A DNA stretch of 64,000 bases from Sulfurovum sp. NBC37-1. GTDB lineage: Bacteria; Campylobacterota; Campylobacteria; Campylobacterales; Sulfurovaceae. The notes beneath the pieces are model-generated. The model had not been told where the DNA came from. It searched no databases and saw nothing but the letters and a program-made list of their open reading frames with translations. The stretch covers positions 1,736,001 to 1,800,000 of the forward strand of contig NC_009663.1 in NCBI RefSeq assembly GCF_000010345.1, written 5' to 3'. The translations under genes and the position numbers were made by a program. This document shows positions 8,102-17,140 of the stretch, in pieces; positions within the stretch are counted from its first letter, which is position 1; every line of letters begins with the position of its first letter.

Positions 8102-9441
8102 GCGTTCTTGTCAGTTTTTTTCCCAAATCCGAAGAAACGTTTGATGCGCTCGCAGATCGTGATGGATCCTGTCTCTATGCGGCAAACCTCTGTTTCTTCA
8201 TAGTCACCAATCAGCGACTTGATACGCTCCGGCTGTTTCTTGCCTTCGATGATGAACCTGAGTGCATTGAGCCTGATGAACCCTTCCGCATCTTTCTGAT
8301 TATAGACATCGTCCGCTTCAAAGGTAGAGTGCTCTTCCGAGTAAAGAGAGACTTCCGATTTTCTTCCGACAACAATGACGTTTCCTTTGTAGAGTTTCAG
8401 TTTGACCGTTCCTTCTACATTCTCCTGAGTCGCATCGATGGCAGCCTGGAGCATTTTACGCTCCGGAGACCACCACATACCGTTGTAGATCAGTTTTGCA
8501 TACTTCGGCATCAGCTCATCTTTCATATGCGCCTCTTCCCTGTCAAGAGTAATGGACTCTATCGCACGGTGCGCTTTGAGCATGATCGTACCGCCTGGTG
8601 TTTCGTAACATCCTCTGGCCTTCATCCCTACCATACGGTTCTCAACGATGTCGATACGGCCGATACCATGCTTCTTGCCATACGTGTTCAGTGTCTCAAG
8701 GATCGTTGCCGGGCTCATCTCTTCACGGTTGATGGCGATCGGGTCACCATTTTTGTAAGAGATAGTAATATACTCCGGCTCATCTGGTGCATTCTCCGGG
8801 CTGACAGACCAGAGCCACATATCTTCTTCCGGTTCGGCATACGGATTTTCAAGATGCTCGCCTTCATAAGAGATGTGAAGCAGGTTCGCATCCATGGAGT
8901 AGGGTTTCGGTTTCCCTTTGTTGTCGATATTAATACCGTGCTCCTGCGCATAGGCAAGCAGTTTCGTACGGGAATTAAGGTCCCACTCCCTCCATGGTGC
9001 GATCACTGCGATATCCGGATCGAGTGCAAGATAGCCCAGTTCGAAACGTACCTGGTCATTTCCTTTACCTGTCGCACCATGAGAGACAGCATCCGCCCCT
9101 GTCTGATGCGCGATTTCGATCTGCTTTTTGGAGATAAGCGGTCTTGCAATGGAGGTCCCGAGCAGATATTCACCTTCATATATGGCATTGGCCCTGAACA
9201 TCGGGAAGACAAAATCCCTGACGAACTCTTCTCTGAGATCGAGAATAAAAATATTCTCCGGCTTGATACCCATGTCGAGCGCTTTCTGACGCGCAGGTTC
9301 CACCTCTTCACCCTGTCCGAGGTCTGCCGTGAAAGTCACTACTTCACATTCATACTCATCCTGAAGCCATTTGAGAATGATACTTGTATCCAATCCGCCG
9401 GAATATGCCAATACCGCTTTACTGATCTTTCTTTTTGCCAT
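8098..9441 (-). CDS. argG: argininosuccinate synthase with C-terminal extension
   Basis: ArgG joins citrulline and aspartate with ATP in arginine biosynthesis. The N-terminal ATP-pyrophosphatase P-loop AYSGGLDTS, the [13 protein letters not shown] block and the citrulline-site [17 protein letters not shown] region are clear. The usual family end (FIRLNALRF) is reached at residue ~396, but the frame continues for about 51 more residues with a basic tail ending [12 protein letters not shown], longer than typical ~400-residue enzymes. An AAAGG-type site precedes the ATG, and an extended -10 box lies upstream. Confidence 0.96.
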   Translation of the reverse strand: MAKRKISKAVLAYSGGLDTSIILKWLQDEYECEVVTFTADLGQGEEVEPARQKALDMGIKPENIFILDLREEFVRDFVFPMFRANAIYEGEYLLGTSIARPLISKKQIEIAHQTGADAVSHGATGKGNDQVRFELGYLALDPDIAVIAPWREWDLNSRTKLLAYAQEHGINIDNKGKPKPYSMDANLLHISYEGEHLENPYAEPEEDMWLWSVSPENAPDEPEYITISYKNGDPIAINREEMSPATILETLNTYGKKHGIGRIDIVENRMVGMKARGCYETPGGTIMLKAHRAIESITLDREEAHMKDELMPKYAKLIYNGMWWSPERKMLQAAIDATQENVEGTVKLKLYKGNVIVVGRKSEVSLYSEEHSTFEADDVYNQKDAEGFIRLNALRFIIEGKKQPERIKSLIGDYEETEVCRIETGSITICERIKRFFGFGKKTDKNA

Positions 9442-9471
9442 AATGATAGCCTTTAAAATAATATTGTCGCG

Positions 9472-9477
9472 ATTTTA
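9472..9477 (-). promoter_or_regulatory. -10 box of argG
   Basis: Minus-strand GCTAAAATCGC is an extended -10 (TAAAAT) 31 bases upstream of the argG ATG. Confidence 0.6.
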
Positions 9478-9495
9478 GCGTAATTTTGGTTAATA

Positions 9496-9834
9496 CTACA
9501 CAAAACCGTACTTTTTGAGAATGATATCGAGCACCGGCTTTTTATAAGCTCCCGTATGCCGGAACACTTCATTGCCTGCCGCATCGAAAAACAGCTGTGT
9601 GGGCATTTCCTTTAGCCTGTAGACATCACGGCTGACGATCCGTTCCTTCTGCCCGTCTATGGCATAGATCTGGAATTCCGGATGTTCCTGCAGTACCTGG
9701 GCAAACACTTTTGACATCGCTATGCAGCTGTAGCAGTGGCTCATGCCGAAGGCCAGGATCGTCGGCCTGCCATTGCCGATGTTGTGTTTGATATCAGCAT
9801 ACCGGCTGACAGGAAGCGGTTTTTTTTCTGACAT
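9496..9834 (-). CDS. thioredoxin-fold protein, cytoplasmic
   Basis: About 112 residues with a CxxC redox motif in FGMSHCYSCIAM, an IYAIDGQ strand and a cis-Pro-type MPTQLFFD block, all in thioredoxin order. There is no signal peptide, so a cytoplasmic thiol-disulfide role is likely. The HCYSC active site differs from the WCGPC of classical thioredoxin. The ATG at 9834 is chosen because GGAG lies five bases upstream; a TTG at 9849 is open but overlaps that ribosome site. It is divergent from pdxJ. Confidence 0.85.
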   Translation of the reverse strand: MSEKKPLPVSRYADIKHNIGNGRPTILAFGMSHCYSCIAMSKVFAQVLQEHPEFQIYAIDGQKERIVSRDVYRLKEMPTQLFFDAAGNEVFRHTGAYKKPVLDIILKKYGFV

Positions 9835-9861
9835 CATAACTCCGTACAAGAATTTTTAACG

Positions 9862-9867
9862 ATTATA
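9862..9867 (-). promoter_or_regulatory. -10 box of the thioredoxin-like gene
   Basis: TATAAT on the minus strand about 27 bases before the chosen start, back to back with the pdxJ promoter. Confidence 0.5.
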
Positions 9868-9892
9868 CAAATCCTATCTTAAAAACTTTTGC

Positions 9893-9898
9893 TATAAT
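9893..9898 (+). promoter_or_regulatory. -10 box of pdxJ-pdxA
   Basis: The extended -10 GCTATAATCG is 29 bases upstream of the pdxJ ATG, with AAGG at 9917-9920 as ribosome site. Confidence 0.7.
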
Positions 9899-9927
9899 CG
9901 TTTCAATACAAAACTGAAGGATCTCCT

Positions 9928-10704
9928 ATGTTACTGGGTGTCAATATCGACCATATCGCCGTTCTGAGAGAAGCTCGCAAAGTAGCTGACCCGGACCCGC
10001 TTGACGCACTGGGCATCTGCAAACGTGCAAGAGCAGACCAGATCACCATCCACCTGCGTGAAGACCGCAGACACATGCATGACATGGATGCGAAGAACAT
10101 CATAGAACTTTCTGCCCTGCCGGTCAACCTGGAATGTGCCACGGAACCTTCGATGATAGACATCGCCTGCCGCCTTAGACCCCACCGTGTCACGCTGGTA
10201 CCCGAAAAACGTGAAGAGGTGACCACGGAAGGCGGCCTGGCAGTCACAGGAGAACAGACGAGGCTTCAAGAGGCTATCAAAAGACTGCAGGAAAAGGAGA
10301 TAGAAGTGTCACTATTCATCGACCCGGCCTCTGATGCAGTAAAGGCCTCTTCGGATCTTGGCGTGGAGTGGATCGAGTTCCATACCGGCAAATATGCCAA
10401 CATCTACGCCATGCTTTACAGCAACCTCTCCAAAACACATCACAGCATCCCCGAACTGAAACTTCCCAGAAGTGTACTCAAAAAGATGCTTGAAGAAGAA
10501 CTTGAAAGCCTGAGTGCCCTCTCTGCCGAAGCAAGGGTCCTTGGCCTCAAAGTGGCAGCTGGACACGGACTCAATTACCACAACGTACAGGCAGTTGCCC
10601 AGATAGAAGAGATCGAAGAACTCAACATCGGGCAGAGCATCATTGCGCGTTCAGTCTATACCGGTCTTGAGCAGGCGATTTTGGATATGAAATCCCTGTT
10701 ATGA
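9928..10704 (+). CDS. pdxJ: pyridoxine 5'-phosphate synthase
   Basis: PdxJ condenses 1-deoxyxylulose 5-phosphate with 3-amino-2-oxopropyl phosphate in DXP-dependent vitamin B6 synthesis. The N-terminal LLGVNIDHIAVLREAR, the ITIHLREDRRH block and the late AAGHGLNYHNV and ELNIGQSIIARSV blocks mark the TIM-barrel enzyme. Length is 258 residues. It overlaps pdxA by ATGA. Confidence 0.97.
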   Translation: MLLGVNIDHIAVLREARKVADPDPLDALGICKRARADQITIHLREDRRHMHDMDAKNIIELSALPVNLECATEPSMIDIACRLRPHRVTLVPEKREEVTTEGGLAVTGEQTRLQEAIKRLQEKEIEVSLFIDPASDAVKASSDLGVEWIEFHTGKYANIYAMLYSNLSKTHHSIPELKLPRSVLKKMLEEELESLSALSAEARVLGLKVAAGHGLNYHNVQAVAQIEEIEELNIGQSIIARSVYTGLEQAILDMKSLL

Positions 10705-11633
10705 AAAAAGTTGCAATATCTATCGGTGATCTCAACGGCATTGGTATACAACTTGCCCTGGAGAACCATCAGGTCGTTTCCAGTATCATCGATCCCGTCT
10801 ACTGTATCGACAAGGAGATGCTCCTGCAGGCTGCCGAAAAATTGAACCTTCCCATCCCTGACAATTTTCATACACATCAAACCGTTGCGCCCGCCTTTGA
10901 GATAGAAGAGGGAAAAGTCAGCAGGGAGAGCGGACGATATGCTTACGAGTCATTCAACAAAGCTGTTATCATGGCGGACCTGAAAAAAGTCGATGCCATC
11001 TGTACCCTGCCCATCCATAAAAAAGCCTGGGAACTTGCAGGCATACACTATAAAGGTCATACAGACGCGTTAAGGGATTTCTTTGATGCTGAAGCTATCA
11101 TGATGCTAGGCTGTCCCGAGATGTATGTCGCACTCTTTACAGAGCATATACCCCTTAAAGAAGTAGCCCCAAGCATCAAAGAAAAAGCATTGACCCGTTT
11201 TTTGCTGGATTTTTACAAAACGGCAAAACCGGACAGAACCGTTGCCGTTCTCGGGCTGAATCCCCATGCCGGGGATGACGGCGTGCTTGGAGACGAGGAA
11301 AAAGTCATAACAAAAGCCATAAAGAATGCAAGCAGCATCATCGATCCGCTTGGCGATGCTCCAGAGATATTCACCATGCCGCTGGTACCTGATGTCGCTT
11401 TCACACCAAACGTAAGAGAGCACTATACACACTATGTTGCCATGTACCATGACCAGGGACTGGCACCGCTCAAAGCACTCCATTTCGACGAAGGGATCAA
11501 CGTTTCACTGAATCTGCCGATCCTGCGTACTTCCGTAGACCACGGAACCGCTTTCGACATTGCCTATAAAGGGGTAAAGCTGAACAATCTCAGTTATCTG
11601 AATGCAATCCAGTATATTGTGGACAACGCGTAG
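10701..11633 (+). CDS. pdxA: 4-hydroxythreonine-4-phosphate dehydrogenase
   Basis: PdxA oxidises 4-phosphohydroxy-threonine and makes the PdxJ substrate. The zinc-site histidines are visible in YKGHTD, MYHDQGLAP and SVDHGTAFD, and SIGDLNGIGIQLAL is the N-terminal signature. At 310 residues it is a little shorter than the E. coli enzyme, as usual for this phylum. It is translationally coupled to pdxJ. Confidence 0.96.
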   Translation: MKKVAISIGDLNGIGIQLALENHQVVSSIIDPVYCIDKEMLLQAAEKLNLPIPDNFHTHQTVAPAFEIEEGKVSRESGRYAYESFNKAVIMADLKKVDAICTLPIHKKAWELAGIHYKGHTDALRDFFDAEAIMMLGCPEMYVALFTEHIPLKEVAPSIKEKALTRFLLDFYKTAKPDRTVAVLGLNPHAGDDGVLGDEEKVITKAIKNASSIIDPLGDAPEIFTMPLVPDVAFTPNVREHYTHYVAMYHDQGLAPLKALHFDEGINVSLNLPILRTSVDHGTAFDIAYKGVKLNNLSYLNAIQYIVDNA

Positions 11634-11636
11634 GGG

Positions 11637-11864
11637 TCAGCAGAACAGGCTCGGCTCCGCCTCATCATACACGATCTCGCATTCCTCATTCATCATGGCA
11701 CAGAGCTTTTCCTGACAACAGTTGCACAAAAAGCGGTAATTCTGCGTATCGTAATGGATCGTATCACCCTCATGCAGGTCGGCATAGCACTCTCCGCATA
11801 CATTCGTGACACGCAGAAGTATCTCCTTGGTCGCCTCCTGTGTTACAAAACAGATACTGCTCAT
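11637..11864 (-). CDS. small Cys-rich protein, possible zinc ribbon
   Basis: A 75-residue protein of unknown function. A CGEC pair at about residues 23-26 and a CNCC cluster at about 47-50 are spaced like a four-cysteine zinc-binding unit; the rest is acidic. Its ATG overlaps the stop of the upstream TPR gene as ATGA, so the two are co-translated. It converges on pdxA with three bases between. Confidence 0.7.
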   Translation of the reverse strand: MSSICFVTQEATKEILLRVTNVCGECYADLHEGDTIHYDTQNYRFLCNCCQEKLCAMMNEECEIVYDEAEPSLFC

Positions 11865-12502
11865 GATTCTCCTCCCAACTCTTCGATCATCTTTTTGGCT
11901 TCTTCCAAACTGCTGTCAAGGTCGAACGCCTTTTTGTAATTTGCCAGCGCTTCCTCTTTTCTGCCAAGATCATACAGCGTATTGGCATAATTGTAATAAT
12001 GTGGTGCATACTCCGGATCAAGTTCTATTGCACGCTTGTGATGTGTGATGGCTTTTTCATCCTCTCCGAGTTTGTGCAGAACATTGGCAAGCGAATCGTG
12101 TGCCACGTCATCACTCTCGTCAAGGGAGAGAATCTTCTCGTAACTCTCTTTTGCTTCATCATAATCTTCAAATTCGATCTTGAGGTATCCGTTGCGTCTG
12201 AGGGCTTCAATGTTGTTTTCGTCAAGGATTAGTGCACTCTCGACCGCTTTTCTCGCTTCGAGCATATCCCCTTTTTCCACGGCACTGTCAGCCATTTGCA
12301 GAAGTTCATCGATCCGGTGGGGTTTAATCGCTGGTTTGGAGAAGGTTTTGTCCGGACGGTTGACGCCCCCTATCTGCTCATCGGGGAGCTTGGCTTCGAA
12401 ATCCACCCCTCTTTTTGGGTAGGAACCGGAAAAAAGCTGCTTAAAAAAAAGGTAAAAAACACTCCCTGCCACTATGAGTAAAAAAAGTTGAAATGTTGTC
12501 AT
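11861..12502 (-). CDS. membrane-anchored TPR protein
   Basis: 213 residues. An N-terminal membrane segment (FQLFLLIVAGSVFYLFF) is followed by a linker and at least three tetratricopeptide repeats from about residue 70 (ALILDENNIEALRRNGYLKI, SLDESDDVAHDSLANVLHKL, ELDPEYAPHYYNYANTLYDL). TPR arrays mediate protein-protein contacts; the partner is unknown. GGAG eight bases before the ATG supports the start. It is divergent from msrB and coupled to the downstream Cys-rich gene. Confidence 0.85.
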   Translation of the reverse strand: MTTFQLFLLIVAGSVFYLFFKQLFSGSYPKRGVDFEAKLPDEQIGGVNRPDKTFSKPAIKPHRIDELLQMADSAVEKGDMLEARKAVESALILDENNIEALRRNGYLKIEFEDYDEAKESYEKILSLDESDDVAHDSLANVLHKLGEDEKAITHHKRAIELDPEYAPHYYNYANTLYDLGRKEEALANYKKAFDLDSSLEEAKKMIEELGGES

Positions 12503-12600
12503 GAAATCTCCAAAAATGTAAGACGTTTCTCCAATGTTACAGAGGAACCCCTTTAGACGAAATAATAGGATAATCTAACTTAAATCCAAAGAAATTTGGT

Positions 12601-12606
12601 TATGAT
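12601..12606 (+). promoter_or_regulatory. probable -10 box of msrB
   Basis: TATGAT preceded by GGT, 34 bases before the chosen msrB start. It overlaps the extreme 5' ATG codons of the open frame, which supports the downstream start. Confidence 0.45.
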
Positions 12607-12634
12607 ATTTCAAATGCCAAAACAAAGGATCCCC

Positions 12635-13030
12635 ATGTCTTACAAAATAAAACTTGACAGAGAAAAACTCAAACAGGAACTCACGCCGCTCGAATACAAT
12701 GTCTGCCTCAACCACGGGACGGAACCTCCCTTTCAAAATGAATTCTGGGACAATAAGGCCGAGGGGATCTACAGCTGTAAATGCTGTCATACACCCCTCT
12801 TTAGCTCAGATACGAAGTTCGACTCCGGAACAGGATGGCCCAGCTATTTCAGACCAATAAGCGATGACGTCATCGAAGAGATAGAGGATGCCTCTTTGGG
12901 AATGGTAAGGGTCGAAGTACGCTGTGCGAACTGCGGCTCACATCTGGGGCATGTTTTCCCCGACGGACCGGCACCGACCTACTTACGGTACTGTATTAAT
13001 TCGGCTTCACTGGATTTTGAACCCAAATAG
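12635..13030 (+). CDS. msrB: peptide-methionine (R)-S-oxide reductase
   Basis: MsrB reduces methionine-R-sulfoxide in proteins. Two zinc CxxC pairs are seen ([10 protein letters not shown] and [10 protein letters not shown]), the substrate block SGTGWPSY, and the catalytic cysteine in RYCINSASL. About 131 residues. The frame is open from 12596, but AAAGGAT at 12622-12628 points to ATG 12635 (MSYKIKLD). Confidence 0.95.
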   Translation: MSYKIKLDREKLKQELTPLEYNVCLNHGTEPPFQNEFWDNKAEGIYSCKCCHTPLFSSDTKFDSGTGWPSYFRPISDDVIEEIEDASLGMVRVEVRCANCGSHLGHVFPDGPAPTYLRYCINSASLDFEPK

Positions 13031-13046
13031 CTCTACGGGATGGTTC

Positions 13047-13853
13047 TCACCACCCCTCCGCCATATCAACCATTTCATAGCCTGCTTCCCGACGTTTCTC
13101 GAACACTTTTTCAAAAGCTTCAATGTTCTCTGCCGTTTCAAAGCCCTGGCTTTTGGCATTTTCACGCTTTGAAAAAAGCGTCATCCATCTTCCCAGAGTG
13201 AATTCAATATTGGTGATAGCGTATCCTTCTTTCCATTTGGAGGCTATCACTCTTGCCATATCGTACCACCGTGAGCGTACGGTCAATGCCTGGCCCTTAT
13301 AGGGACTTCCTTTTACAAAGATACCACAGTGGTGCCCCTCCCCATACTCGATATCTATCAGGTCATAACCCATTTTCCATCGTTTGTTCACAACCGCAGT
13401 AAAATCATCAAGGCTCTTTCTTCTCTCGTATGCCTGAGAGGTGAAGGGCGTATTTTTTTCGAAAAACACGATCCATTTTGAAAGGCCGTGCTCCGCATTG
13501 GTCATATAGTACCCTTTCTGCCAATAACTGTCGAGTTCATTGCTTATCGCTTCCCATCGGTCTGATACCAAATAGGTCTGATGGCTATCGGGAGAAGCTT
13601 TTTTAAAAAGAGTGATCCAGTGTCCGTTGCCATATTTGATGTCTGCCACATCATATCCGCTCTTCCACTCTGCCCTGATGATCTTCCGCATGGCATCAAG
13701 CCCCATAGTCGTACGCATTAGCTGGACTGTACTGTTCTTTTCAAATACACCGATGTATTTGTAGTTCGATGCGGCATATTTTGCATTTTTTGCCTGCAGC
13801 ACTCCTGTCATCATCAGGATCGACAACATAATTACCTGTATTGTCATTTTCAT
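13047..13853 (-). CDS. secreted protein of tandem W..GY..T..E...W repeats
   Basis: 268 residues with a signal peptide (IMLSILMMTGVLQA). The mature part is four to five copies of a ~50-residue unit with a pattern like W-x4-GY-x-I/V/T-x-I-x-Y/F-G-x(3)-W-x(3)-F-x-K, for example KSGYDVADIKYGNGHWITLF, QKGYYMTNAEHGLSKWIVFF and KEGYAITNIEFTLGRWMTLF. The pattern resembles the DUF7477-type beta repeats known from some plant kinases and cyanobacteria; that comparison is from memory. A GGAGGG site precedes the ATG. It is 12 bases after the 91-residue gene and may be co-transcribed. Confidence 0.75.
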   Translation of the reverse strand: MKMTIQVIMLSILMMTGVLQAKNAKYAASNYKYIGVFEKNSTVQLMRTTMGLDAMRKIIRAEWKSGYDVADIKYGNGHWITLFKKASPDSHQTYLVSDRWEAISNELDSYWQKGYYMTNAEHGLSKWIVFFEKNTPFTSQAYERRKSLDDFTAVVNKRWKMGYDLIDIEYGEGHHCGIFVKGSPYKGQALTVRSRWYDMARVIASKWKEGYAITNIEFTLGRWMTLFSKRENAKSQGFETAENIEAFEKVFEKRREAGYEMVDMAEGW

Positions 13854-13865
13854 TCCACCCTCCTT

Positions 13866-14141
13866 CTACTGTTCTGCCGTTTGCAACTGGGAAGCGATCC
13901 TGCCTATCTCCTCATCCATATCCTCTTTGGTATCGAACATGAATGTCTGCTTCTCGTTTTCACCCAGATGGATAAAAATACCGTATCCGACTACCTCGAC
14001 CTTTCCCTTTGCTTCCTCATCCAGCCATTGCAGGCTCACCTGAGTCGTTTCATCTTCATATCCCGTTTTGATCACTCCCGCTGGATAGAGCTGGGTGATC
14101 TCTTTTGTATCGAATTCTTTGTCTTGTATTGTAATAATCAT
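13866..14141 (-). CDS. conserved small hypothetical protein
   Basis: A 91-residue acidic protein without recognised motif, starting MIITIQDKEFDTKEI. It has an alternating hydrophobic beta-like pattern and a C-terminal helix rich in Glu. A -10 box on the minus strand at 14148-14153 lies almost on the ATG, so a leaderless or very short leader is implied unless another promoter is used. Confidence 0.65.
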   Translation of the reverse strand: MIITIQDKEFDTKEITQLYPAGVIKTGYEDETTQVSLQWLDEEAKGKVEVVGYGIFIHLGENEKQTFMFDTKEDMDEEIGRIASQLQTAEQ

Positions 14142-14147
14142 ACGTTC

Positions 14148-14160
14148 ATTATAGTATAAT
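14148..14160. promoter_or_regulatory. overlapping divergent -10 boxes
   Basis: ATTATAGTATAAT reads TATAAT on both strands. The plus-strand box (14155-14160) is 27 bases before the GatB/YqeY-type gene; the minus-strand box (14148-14153) faces the 91-residue gene. Confidence 0.5.
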
Positions 14161-14187
14161 CAGATAAAAATATATTGGAGAAATCAG

Positions 14188-14631
14188 ATGGGCTTAAAAG
14201 AACAGATAAAGAATGATATCAAAGAGGCCATGCGTGCCAAAGAGACGGCAAAGAGAGATACGCTTAGAAATATTCAGGCAGCCATCAAGCAGATCGAAGT
14301 GGATGAAAGAAGGGAATTGAGTGATGCCGATGTCGAGGCGATCCTGATGAAATATCTCAAACAGAGAGAAGATGCCAAAGGGCAATTCGCCGATGCCGGC
14401 CGTAACGATCTCGTTGAAAAAGAGGAAGCGGAGATCACCCTCGTCAAGAGCTACCTTCCCGAACCGATGAGCGATGAAGAACTCGAAGGCATCCTCAATG
14501 AGATCATTGCGCAAACCGGTGCCCAGAGCATGAAAGATATGGGAAAAGTGATGGGTGCTGCCAAAAAGAAAGTGGGAAGCCGCGCGGACGGCGGGCGGAT
14601 CAATCAGATCGTGAAAAGATTATTGGGTTAA
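14188..14631 (+). CDS. GatB/YqeY domain protein
   Basis: 147 residues, all of the YqeY family: an N-terminal helical LKEQIKNDIKEAMRAKE, the KQREDAKGQFADAGR block and the C-terminal MKDMGKVMGAAKKKVGSRADGGRIN domain shared with the tail of GatB. Proteins of this family are thought to bind tRNA or act in amidotransferase-related steps; the exact role is not settled. GGAG at 14177-14180 is the ribosome site. Confidence 0.93.
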   Translation: MGLKEQIKNDIKEAMRAKETAKRDTLRNIQAAIKQIEVDERRELSDADVEAILMKYLKQREDAKGQFADAGRNDLVEKEEAEITLVKSYLPEPMSDEELEGILNEIIAQTGAQSMKDMGKVMGAAKKKVGSRADGGRINQIVKRLLG

Positions 14632-14633
14632 AC

Positions 14634-14661
14634 GTACAGGGTGTGTAACACGCACCCTTAC
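14634..14661. repeat. REP-like palindrome, copy 4, at a convergent gene end
   Basis: GGGTGTGT and CACGCACCC face each other with one mismatch relative to the other copies and a final TTAC. It lies between the convergent YqeY-type gene and trpC and is the only hairpin available there as terminator. Confidence 0.65.
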
Positions 14662-14666
14662 AAAGA

Positions 14667-15461
14667 TCATTCTCCGTATTTCACCGCTTTGATCGCCGCG
14701 GTAATATCATCCTGTCTCATGAAGTGTTCACCCACAAGGAATGCATCCGCCCCTATTTTGGAAAGTTCGACCACTGTTTCATGGTCGTTGATACCGCTTT
14801 CGGCGACAATGATCTTTCCGTTGGGAATGAGAGGGATCAGCTTTTCGCTCAGTTTCATATCCATCTCGAATGTTTCCAGGTTCCTGTGATTGATACCGAT
14901 GATATTCGCACCGGCGAACATCGCTTTGACCAGGTCTGTTTTGTCATGTACTTCGACCAGTACATCCAGTCCAAGGTGCAGTGCATAGTCATAGAGCTCT
15001 TTGAGCTCTTTTCTTGAAAGTGCTTTGGCGATCAAAAGGATGTAATCCGCCCCGAATGCCAACGCTTCGACGATCTGGTATTTGTCAACAATGAAATCTT
15101 TTCTGAGCAGCGGAATACTGACATAACGACGCACCATCCCCAGGTACTCTTTGTCACCCTTGAAAAAATGCGGTTCGGTCAAAATGGAAAGTGAATCAGC
15201 ACCGCCCTTTTCATACGCCTGGGCAATGACCACAGGGTCGAAGTCTTCACGGATGATGCCTTTGCTCGGACTTGCCTTTTTCACCTCTGCAATAATACGG
15301 TAGGGGTTCTCTTCCGTAGCACGAAGTGCCGACTGTACATCTTTGGGTACAAAAGGATTGAATGCCAGTGAACGTCCCAACCACTCTACGGGGTAGTCCA
15401 CTTTTCTTTTTTCCAGATCTTCTCTGGTTTTTTTGATGATCTCATCTAAAATCTGTGCCAT
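14667..15461 (-). CDS. trpC: indole-3-glycerol phosphate synthase
   Basis: TrpC closes the indole ring in tryptophan synthesis. The TIM-barrel markers [42 protein letters not shown] and VAESGI are present. Length is 264 residues, monofunctional with no TrpF fusion. A -10 box lies at 15490-15495. No other trp gene is adjacent. Confidence 0.97.
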   Translation of the reverse strand: MAQILDEIIKKTREDLEKRKVDYPVEWLGRSLAFNPFVPKDVQSALRATEENPYRIIAEVKKASPSKGIIREDFDPVVIAQAYEKGGADSLSILTEPHFFKGDKEYLGMVRRYVSIPLLRKDFIVDKYQIVEALAFGADYILLIAKALSRKELKELYDYALHLGLDVLVEVHDKTDLVKAMFAGANIIGINHRNLETFEMDMKLSEKLIPLIPNGKIIVAESGINDHETVVELSKIGADAFLVGEHFMRQDDITAAIKAVKYGE

Positions 15462-15489
15462 AGACTCTTCTCTTTAAAATTTTTACCGC

Positions 15490-15495
15490 ATTATA
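15490..15495 (-). promoter_or_regulatory. -10 box of trpC
   Basis: GGTATAATGCGG on the minus strand, about 29 bases upstream of the trpC ATG. Confidence 0.55.
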
Positions 15496-15507
15496 CCTGA
15501 ACACTAC

Positions 15508-16776
15508 TTATCGACACTTCTGTATCGTATTCCAGTGTTCGGCAATCTCAGGCTCTTTCAAACCTTCCAGATCTACCACTTTTTCCATCAGGCCATATGC
15601 TTTTTTACATTGGTGCTGCTTGTAGTATCCCCACGCCAGGGAATCAAGGTAGTAGGTATTGTCAGGCTGCTGCACCAAGGCATCTTCGATGATCTTGATC
15701 CCTTTTTTCACATCGATATCTTTGTCGATCAGCGTATAGCCGTAATAGTTGAGATAAATACTGTCATCCACACCCATATCGATGGCTTTTTCAAAGTAGC
15801 TAACTACGTCCTTGATCATTTTTTTATCATTTTTGTCTTTGGATTTTTCGAAAAGCAATATTCCTTTCTCTGCGATCCATCTGGGATCCTTCTGCTCCTT
15901 GTAGAGCTTGTCCGTCAGCAGAAAAGCTTTGTTGAAAAGTTTTTTCTGTTTATAGAGTTCATACAGGATGTAATCCCCGTCCTTGACCTTTTCAAGATAG
16001 GCGATCGCACCGTCAAGGTCTCCCTTGTATGCATAAGCATCAATGATCTTTTTAAGATACTTGTCCTCTTTGTTCTTTTCATACAACGCCTTGTAGGTGC
16101 TGATGAGCCCGTCGACATCCTTCTCTTTGACATAGAGGTCCAGAAGTTTGAAATAGACCTTCTGGGAAGTGAGGATATTCATACGTCTATGTGTCTCGAG
16201 AAGCTGTATCGCCTTTTTTCGCTCCCCTGTATACTCATCCATAATACCGCTCAGGCGCAGCAGGACATTCTCGTTAGAAGTCTCTTTATAAACTTTCTCA
16301 AGAAGCGACACCGCTTTCTTGAAATTGCCGCTGTACAGGTACGGATTGGCCGCGAGGTCAAGGTCTGCGGGCTTGGTGGAACGCTCCAGCAAAATATCCG
16401 CTTCACGCTTTGCATCATCCACCCTGTTGGCTGTCAGATAGAGAGGGATCAGCAGACGTCTGGCCTCCAAAGTATCAGGATGCGCTTCATCCCACGCTTT
16501 CAGCCTCGTAATACTCTCATCGATATAGATCTTTCCCATCAGGGAAGAAGCGACTTCCCTGAAGAGATACGCCGATTCACCCGTTCTGTCATACAGCGTC
16601 TTGAAGACCTCTCTGCTTAGATCATAGGCTTTGTACTCTTCGAACAGAAGCCCCTGAATAATAAGCGTATCATCACTGACAACACGCAATTTCTGGGGCT
16701 GTTCTTTGGCCTGCGCTGCTCCTGCCAACACCATAACAGACAGGATGATGGATTGTATTATACGATTCCAGGACAC
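15508..16776 (-). CDS. secreted or periplasmic TPR-repeat protein
   Basis: 422 residues with a signal peptide ending near AGAAQA. The rest is helical with many TPR-like pairs (for example ESAYLFREVASSLMG, NYYGYTLIDKDIDVKKG, TYYLDSLAWGYYKQHQCKKA). It is Lys-rich and probably periplasmic or outer-membrane associated. Its start overlaps the end of the upstream YkgJ-type gene by 19 bases. Function unknown. Confidence 0.8.
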   Translation of the reverse strand: MSWNRIIQSIILSVMVLAGAAQAKEQPQKLRVVSDDTLIIQGLLFEEYKAYDLSREVFKTLYDRTGESAYLFREVASSLMGKIYIDESITRLKAWDEAHPDTLEARRLLIPLYLTANRVDDAKREADILLERSTKPADLDLAANPYLYSGNFKKAVSLLEKVYKETSNENVLLRLSGIMDEYTGERKKAIQLLETHRRMNILTSQKVYFKLLDLYVKEKDVDGLISTYKALYEKNKEDKYLKKIIDAYAYKGDLDGAIAYLEKVKDGDYILYELYKQKKLFNKAFLLTDKLYKEQKDPRWIAEKGILLFEKSKDKNDKKMIKDVVSYFEKAIDMGVDDSIYLNYYGYTLIDKDIDVKKGIKIIEDALVQQPDNTYYLDSLAWGYYKQHQCKKAYGLMEKVVDLEGLKEPEIAEHWNTIQKCR

Positions 16777-17138
16777 TCTTTTCTTACCTCTTCTTCATCA
16801 TTTTTAAACTGTTCCCAAAAGGGGAAGGTACGGCACTGCAGGGGCCGTACAGGGTATATCGAACACCGCTGTTTCGTTTCGTCAAAGAAGATACAGGCAA
16901 AATTATCTTCTGCCAGTTTCTTTTCGACCAGTGAATACCGGTGTTTCACTTTTTTCAGATACATTGTAGCAAAATCTTCTACGCTAAGGTTAACGAACTG
17001 GGCCATGTTGACGATCTCGTCATATTTCGCCCAGATATAACCACTTTCTCCCGTACAACAGTGCCCGCCACACGCTTCGCAGGCGGAAGGGGCAAACTTG
17101 TAACCATATCCTTCTTTTATCATTAATTTATCTTCCAT
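16758..17138 (-). CDS. YkgJ-family CxxCxxxxCC zinc/iron cluster protein
   Basis: About 126 residues. The family's N-terminal cysteine cluster is seen as CEACGGHCC near residue 16, with a second set C(S)IYPVRPLQCRTFPFW near residue 95. Proteins of this family coordinate a metal through these cysteines; the reaction is unknown. The frame opens at TTG 17144, but GAGG seven bases before ATG 17138 supports the latter. The gap to the methyltransferase stop is two bases. Confidence 0.85.
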   Translation of the reverse strand: MEDKLMIKEGYGYKFAPSACEACGGHCCTGESGYIWAKYDEIVNMAQFVNLSVEDFATMYLKKVKHRYSLVEKKLAEDNFACIFFDETKQRCSIYPVRPLQCRTFPFWEQFKNDEEEVRKECPGIV

Positions 17139-17140
17139 CT

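Noticed and set aside
8089-9456. Long plus-strand frame of 455 codons opposite argG
   Set aside because: It is a mirror of the high-quality argG reading on the other strand; composition and lack of motifs show it is not a gene.
15535-16620. Plus-strand 361-codon frame opposite the TPR protein
   Set aside because: Antisense of a Lys-rich helical gene, giving Phe- and Ile-rich text without a domain.
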